Of a stretch of DNA of 64,000 bases, positions 61,401 through 64,000 are shown piece by piece. Origin of the DNA: Mitsuaria sp. PDC51 (lineage in GTDB: Bacteria > Pseudomonadota > Gammaproteobacteria > Burkholderiales > Burkholderiaceae_C); the NCBI RefSeq assembly GCF_900113225.1, contig NZ_FOZE01000001.1, forward strand, positions 2,170,001-2,234,000, read 5' to 3'. A program made the position numbers and the translations under genes. Each line of letters begins with the position of its first letter. Position 1 is the first letter of the stretch. The notes beneath the pieces are model-generated. The model worked only from the letters and a program-made list of their open reading frames with translations. It searched no databases and had not been told where the DNA came from.

Positions 61401-61425
61401 GGGCGAGCGTGGCGGAAGAGGGCAT
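58405..61425 (-). CDS. Membrane diguanylate cyclase with two-component-regulator propeller sensor
   Basis: A 1006-residue protein. After a signal/anchor (ILAGLLAGALVATAPAQ) come many propeller repeats (DGRLVIGTENGLYR, GGVWVGMISGVARLG, DLWLGTAGHGLVHW and others), a Y_Y_Y-type domain (~705-775), one transmembrane helix (~780-800), a short coiled coil and a GGDEF domain (~840-1000). The active site is GGEEF and the inhibitory RxxD site is present as RDYD five residues before it, so it should make c-di-GMP with product inhibition. The ATG at 61425 is preferred; a TTG ten codons upstream is an alternative. It is divergent from a c-di-GMP riboswitch-controlled adhesin operon. The external ligand is unknown. 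Confidence 0.9.
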   Translation of the reverse strand: MPSSATLAPLASPAPRRSAPIRFARWILAGLLAGALVATAPAQDLALTTHTQSDGLSNLSVTAMVQLPDGRLVIGTENGLYRHDGARITRIDAPDLSLVNRHVSSLAPDGRGGVWVGMISGVARLGPQGLEVIDAGGPALSVRQGHRTIAATADGGALVAAMDGLYALRRDGSGWRAAPAFAQALRDREPSLADIHAVLVEPDGSWWLGCGRALCRWRDGALTRFGEREGLKPARWGDLLRTRDGALWARGQTQVARQAPTTDRFEDLTPSRLGDSTVRLHLPLAEDAQGRVLTSSDDGVLRWQTGRWTRFGAEHGLDVGSGVHAILQDRDHDLWLGTAGHGLVHWRGYEHWRQWTRRQGVPSDDLWTFLEEAPGRMWLGTGNGAALLDPDSGRVDVRTPGGTSDQVGGLARDEAGQLWMATYSGELFRRRAGEAWQRVAKGLPLVFVLQPALGGGLWVGADKGLFFVPPAGRAARGATGTPPRVVPAPGMAADRAKSLTVFAACTSPQRRTWFATSAGLIAHDEAHGVTTPAIAGLPDGLSIEKVACGRDGALWVASRDHRLWRVASDSDSDGNSSGGSDGAGAWRAAALQPGEVLGRRTVMALLSDRRGWLWVTTDDGVLVWNGGPWRRFDDSNGLGWNDCNQNALVEDAAGDIWIGTSRGATQVIAPERLLDPARVALHLTRVTRDQVPMPLDRAWTADWSAGALEIAWAAPVFRNRATQQVRYRLRGLDEQWRTTAHEDVVFPALPGGRYVFEARVENIDLGLVSELAALPFEIRPPWWRSAWALAAAGALAVALIALAHRWRVRAWVRRQRELEGLVGRRTAELKASYEQMRTLALTDGLTGAMNRRAITDLAAREIARARRGDAAVTLMLIDIDHFKRINDTHGHPAGDAVLTQLVLRLKATMRDYDAIGRWGGEEFLLVLPGLSMAQEQGRRRAQALQRCIGDQPFDIGTGTPLAATCSAGVVGVPPACDESLEALVARADAALYDAKHGGRDRAVIIS

Positions 61426-61455
61426 CGGTGGGCGCGAGGACCGGCGATCAGCCAA

Positions 61456-61708
61456 GGCGCCGCAGCGGTTCGCGACGCACGTTCAGCTCCGGAGGATAGC
61501 GGGCAGGCGGGCGCTCATCGCACCGTGTCGCACCGGGCGCTGATCGCGAGGGCCGGGCGTGAGACTTTCTGCCTCGAAAGCCGCGCTAGCGGCTCGCGGC
61601 CGCTTCGTCAATCCTCCCTGAAGTGCGATGTGTCGATCGTGTTGCACTCCGATACAGTGCTTCACTCGAGTCCGCCGCCGAGCGAGCACTTCGTGAGCAA
61701 TCTCACAG
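61456..61708. other. Divergent intergenic region upstream of the riboswitch
   Basis: No gene is supported in this stretch. It lies between the start of the diguanylate cyclase (minus) and the riboswitch (plus), so it must hold the TPS operon promoter and probably that of the cyclase. A short inverted repeat, GCACT-N7-AGTGC, is at about 61644-61660. A weak -10-like TACAGT at 61653-61658 has no convincing -35. Confidence 0.5.
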
Positions 61709-61827
61709 GGCGCGGACTGCCTAGGGCAAAACCGGCGCGAGCCGGCGACGCAAAGCTTCCGGTCTCCCGCCGGCATCCCTCCGATGCCGTGGCGCGAGAT
61801 AGCGGGGTTGCCGGACGGGTCCGCGCC
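61709..61827 (+). ncRNA. c-di-GMP-I (GEMM-I) riboswitch
   Basis: A 9-bp closing stem (61709-61717 with 61819-61827) encloses the conserved GEMM features in order. These are AGGGCAAA (61723-61730), a hairpin CCGGC-GCGA-GCCGG with a GNRA tetraloop (61732-61745), GACGCAAAGC (61746-61755), CCGG, a second hairpin with a 7-bp apical stem (61771-61777 with 61783-61789), and GATAGCGGGGTTGCCGG (61798-61814). The order and the near-identical core strings match the Vibrio Vc2 aptamer. It lies 73 bases upstream of the TpsB start, so c-di-GMP probably sets expression of the secreted adhesin. Direction of control was not determined. Confidence 0.88.
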
Positions 61828-61855
61828 AGTCCGTGATGCATTGCCGTCTTCCCGG

Positions 61856-61892
61856 CTGCCTTGGGTTCAGAAAAACAACGCCCAACAGGCAG
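61856..61892 (+). promoter_or_regulatory. Possible expression-platform hairpin before the TpsB start
   Basis: CTGCC-TTGGG (61856-61865) can pair with CCCAA (61881-61885) and GGCAG (61888-61892), with a 2-base bulge. The stem ends next to the AAGGG that precedes the ATG at 61900. It could mask or expose the ribosome site in response to the aptamer. No T-tract follows, which favours translational over transcriptional control. Confidence 0.4.
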
Positions 61893-61899
61893 GCAAGGG

Positions 61900-63702
61900 A
61901 TGCAGCAGGACAAGAACAAGCGGGCGCACGCGCGCCCGGCCGCCGGCGTGCCGGCAGTGGCGATGGTGGCGCTGGCCGCGGCGCTCGCCGCCGGCGTGGA
62001 AACCGCCTGGGGCCAGGCCTTGCCGCCGGGCACGGTCGACCCCGACGCGCAACGCCAGCTCCAGCAACAGCGCGAGGCGCAGCAGCGCCAGTCGCTGGAG
62101 CGCGAACCCGACGTGCGCCTGCGCGCCAGCCCGCCCCCGGCGCGTCAACGCCTGCGCGACGACGAGTCCCCCTGTTTCCTCATCACCCGGATCGAGCTGG
62201 ACGGCGTCGAGGACCAGCCCCGCATGGCCCGCCAGATCCGCGCGCTGGACGGCCCGCAGGGCGACGACGCCCCGATCGGCCGCTGCCTGGGCGCCACCGG
62301 CGTGGCCACGCTGGTCACGCGGCTGCAGGACGCGCTGATCGAGGAAGGTTTCATCACCACGCGCGTGCTGGCCGCGCCCCAGGACCTGTCCACCGGCGTG
62401 CTGCGCCTGACCGTGGTGCCGGGACGCGTCCACGCGATCCGCGTGCGCGAGGGCAGTTCCCCGCAGGTGCGGCTGGCCAACGCGCTGCCGGTCAAGCCCG
62501 GCGATGTGCTCAACCTGCGCGACATGGAGCAGGCGCTGGAGAACCTGCAGCGCGTGCCCGGCGCGCAGGCCGACATCCAGGTCGAACCCGCCCGCGACAC
62601 GGTCGAGCCCGGCTACAGCGACCTCGCCGTCAGCTACCAGGGCGGGCGCCAATGGCGCTGGCAGGTGTCGCTGGACGACAGCGGCAGTGAGGCCACCGGT
62701 CGTTATCCGCTGGCGCTGACCGCCTCGCTGGACCATGCGCTGACGCTCAACGACCTCTTCTATGTGACGCTGAACCGCGACGCCGACTGGCTCGCGCGCC
62801 GCGTCGACGAGCGCGACGGTCCGCACAAGGGCACTGGCGGCCACGTGCTGCACTACTCGCTGCCCTGGGGCCACGCGCTGCTGAGCGTGACCTTCAGCCG
62901 CAGCGGCTACCGCCAGGTCGTCATCGGTGCGAACCAGACCTATGTCTACCGCGGCGCCAGCAGCAACGGCGAACTCAAGCTGACCCGCATGCTCTGGCGC
63001 GATGGCCAGTACAAGTTCAGCGGTTTCGTGAAACTGTTCGGCCGCGGCTCGCGCAACTACATCGACGACACCGAGGTCGAGGTGCAGCGCCGGCGCACCG
63101 GCGGCTGGGAAGCCGGCCTCAACCTCAAGCGCCAGGCTGGCGGCGTCGGCAGCGAGGCCGAGTTCAGCCTCAAGCGCGGCACCGGTGCCTTCCACGCGCT
63201 GGAGGCGCCCGAGGAGGCCTTCGGCGAGGCCGACTCGCGCGTGAAGCTGCTGCAGGGCAGCGTGAGTGTCAACGGCGCGCTGCCGCTGGGCGCCCGTCAG
63301 CTGCAGCTGAGCAGCTCGCTGCGCGGCCAGCTCGCGCTGAACCGCCTGACGCCGCAGGACCGCTTCTCCATCGGCGGCCGCTACACGGTGCGCGGCTTCG
63401 GCAGCGATGCCTCGCTGTCCGCCGATGACGGCCTGCTCTGGCGCAACGAGGCCGAGCTGCCGCTGAGCGCGCCGCAGGGCTCGCCGGCGGTGTCGATGTA
63501 CCTGGGGCTGGACGCCGGCCTGGTCGGCGGCAACGGCGCGGAACGCCTGGCCGGACGCCACCTGACCGGCGCCGTCATCGGCTCGCGCCTGCGCACGCAG
63601 GGCTTCTCGCTCGATGTCTTCGCCGGCGCGCCGCTGTGGCAGCCCGCGCGCTTCCCGGCGGCCCGCGTCGTCGCGGGCTTCAGCCTGACCTATTCCCGTT
63701 GA
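61900..63702 (+). CDS. Two-partner secretion outer-membrane transporter (TpsB; ShlB/FhaC family)
   Basis: A 600-residue Omp85-superfamily transporter. A signal peptide (to about residue 37), a Gln/Arg-rich N-terminal helix and two POTRA domains (CFLITRIELDGVED; LIEEGFITTRVLAAPQDLSTGVLRLTVVPG) are followed by a 16-strand barrel. The L6 signature is VRGFGSDASLSADDGLLWRNE near residue 497. The ATG at 61900 is chosen; a TTG 13 codons upstream is an inferior alternative. It exports the TpsA protein encoded 68 bases downstream, and its leader contains the c-di-GMP riboswitch. Confidence 0.94.
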   Translation: MQQDKNKRAHARPAAGVPAVAMVALAAALAAGVETAWGQALPPGTVDPDAQRQLQQQREAQQRQSLEREPDVRLRASPPPARQRLRDDESPCFLITRIELDGVEDQPRMARQIRALDGPQGDDAPIGRCLGATGVATLVTRLQDALIEEGFITTRVLAAPQDLSTGVLRLTVVPGRVHAIRVREGSSPQVRLANALPVKPGDVLNLRDMEQALENLQRVPGAQADIQVEPARDTVEPGYSDLAVSYQGGRQWRWQVSLDDSGSEATGRYPLALTASLDHALTLNDLFYVTLNRDADWLARRVDERDGPHKGTGGHVLHYSLPWGHALLSVTFSRSGYRQVVIGANQTYVYRGASSNGELKLTRMLWRDGQYKFSGFVKLFGRGSRNYIDDTEVEVQRRRTGGWEAGLNLKRQAGGVGSEAEFSLKRGTGAFHALEAPEEAFGEADSRVKLLQGSVSVNGALPLGARQLQLSSSLRGQLALNRLTPQDRFSIGGRYTVRGFGSDASLSADDGLLWRNEAELPLSAPQGSPAVSMYLGLDAGLVGGNGAERLAGRHLTGAVIGSRLRTQGFSLDVFAGAPLWQPARFPAARVVAGFSLTYSR

Positions 63703-63770
63703 TGCCTTTCCGTTGATGCCCTTGCGCTGACCCGGATCCCTCGCTCCCCAATTTCTCCGTTGAGCTCACG

Positions 63771-64000
63771 ATGAACCGTCTCCAGTACCGAATCGTCTTC
63801 AACAAGCAACGTGGCCAACTGATGGCCGTGGCCGAGACCGCCGTCAGCCAGACCAAGGGCGGCAGCGGGGAGAGTGCGGCACCGGCGCGTCGCGCGCTGG
63901 CCGCCACGGAGGTGGTGCCGGCGATCTCGCGCGGCCCGCCGGCGCTGCTCGCGCTGGCCGCGGCCTTCGCGATGGGGGCGGTGATCACGCTGGCACCGGA
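63771..64000 (+). CDS. TpsA exoprotein (filamentous haemagglutinin-like), N-terminus only
   Basis: Only 76 codons are in the window. They begin with a classic extended signal peptide region (MNRLQYRIVFNKQRGQLMAV), followed by a charged/Ala-rich stretch and a hydrophobic core (ALLALAAAFAMGAVITLA). ESPR-type signals are found on very large secreted adhesins and CdiA/FHA proteins handled by TpsB transporters. The placement directly after tpsB confirms the pairing. The passenger type, adhesin or toxin, cannot be told from this fragment. Confidence 0.85.
   Translation, partial: MNRLQYRIVFNKQRGQLMAVAETAVSQTKGGSGESAAPARRALAATEVVPAISRGPPALLALAAAFAMGAVITLAP

Noticed and set aside
61640-61660. A sigma-70 or sigma-54 promoter before the riboswitch
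   Set aside because: Only a weak TACAGT and a TTGCAC at wrong spacing were seen, with no GG-N10-GC pair. The true promoter is not identified.
57829-61836. A 1335-codon plus-strand open frame across the lyase and cyclase genes
   Set aside because: It is the antisense of two well-supported minus-strand genes and has shadow-like composition.

Overview
The window is very GC-rich, densely coded DNA with the gene content of a betaproteobacterium. The best guess is Burkholderiales (Roseateles/Mitsuaria/Rubrivivax-like), from the Bug/TctC-type C-terminus at the left edge, the style of the siderophore NRPS genes and the two-partner-secretion locus at the right edge. Genus is an inference; no rRNA, tRNA, IS element or CRISPR array was seen.

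Layout. (1) 1-1259: tail of a Bug-type solute-binding protein and a family-4 glycosyltransferase. (2) 1233-9004: an efflux locus. An AdeRS/BaeSR-like two-component system (minus) diverges from a tripartite RND pump (adaptor, HAE1 pump, outer-membrane lipoprotein). (3) 9032-11430: a LacI-type regulator with a candidate operator, followed by an orphan GtsA-like sugar-binding protein. (4) 11521-55961: a siderophore island of about 44 kb. It holds an Sfp/EntD-type phosphopantetheinyl transferase, an ECF sigma factor preceded by a Fur box, a DUF4880-only small protein, MbtH, a type II thioesterase and four NRPS proteins. Downstream lie a TonB-dependent receptor, an ornithine N5-hydroxylase, an IucB/AlcB-type acyltransferase, an HSL-type esterase and a PvdE-like exporter. 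(5) 55989-64000: a secreted alginate-lyase-like protein with a LamG domain, a propeller-GGDEF diguanylate cyclase, then a c-di-GMP-I riboswitch leading into a TpsB transporter and the start of its TpsA exoprotein.

How the siderophore genes work together. A fatty acid is activated by the FAAL domain, loaded on the ACP and joined by a starter C domain to Asp. The Asp is bound to the next protein, whose N-terminal domain is a degenerate condensation domain of the 'interface' type. A TauD-like aspartyl beta-hydroxylase domain is fused to the end of the first protein. Adenylation pocket residues read by eye give the order acyl-(beta-OH-)Asp - Asp - X - Ser - Y - Ser - Ser - Z. Y and Z have related codes beginning D-G-E and are proposed as N5-acyl-N5-hydroxyornithine. 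One beta-OH-Asp and two hydroxamates would give a hexadentate Fe(III) ligand. Three dual-type C/E domains and a terminal E domain predict several D residues. No integrated terminal thioesterase is present.

Regulation. Four promoters share ATGAACA-N14-CGTC (TGAAC-N16-CGTC). They lie before mbtH-TE-NRPS, before the acyltransferase-hydroxylase genes, before the esterase and before the exporter. They form a coherent regulon that the local Fur-controlled ECF sigma factor probably serves. At the right end, a diguanylate cyclase sits divergent from a TPS adhesin operon whose leader is a c-di-GMP riboswitch.
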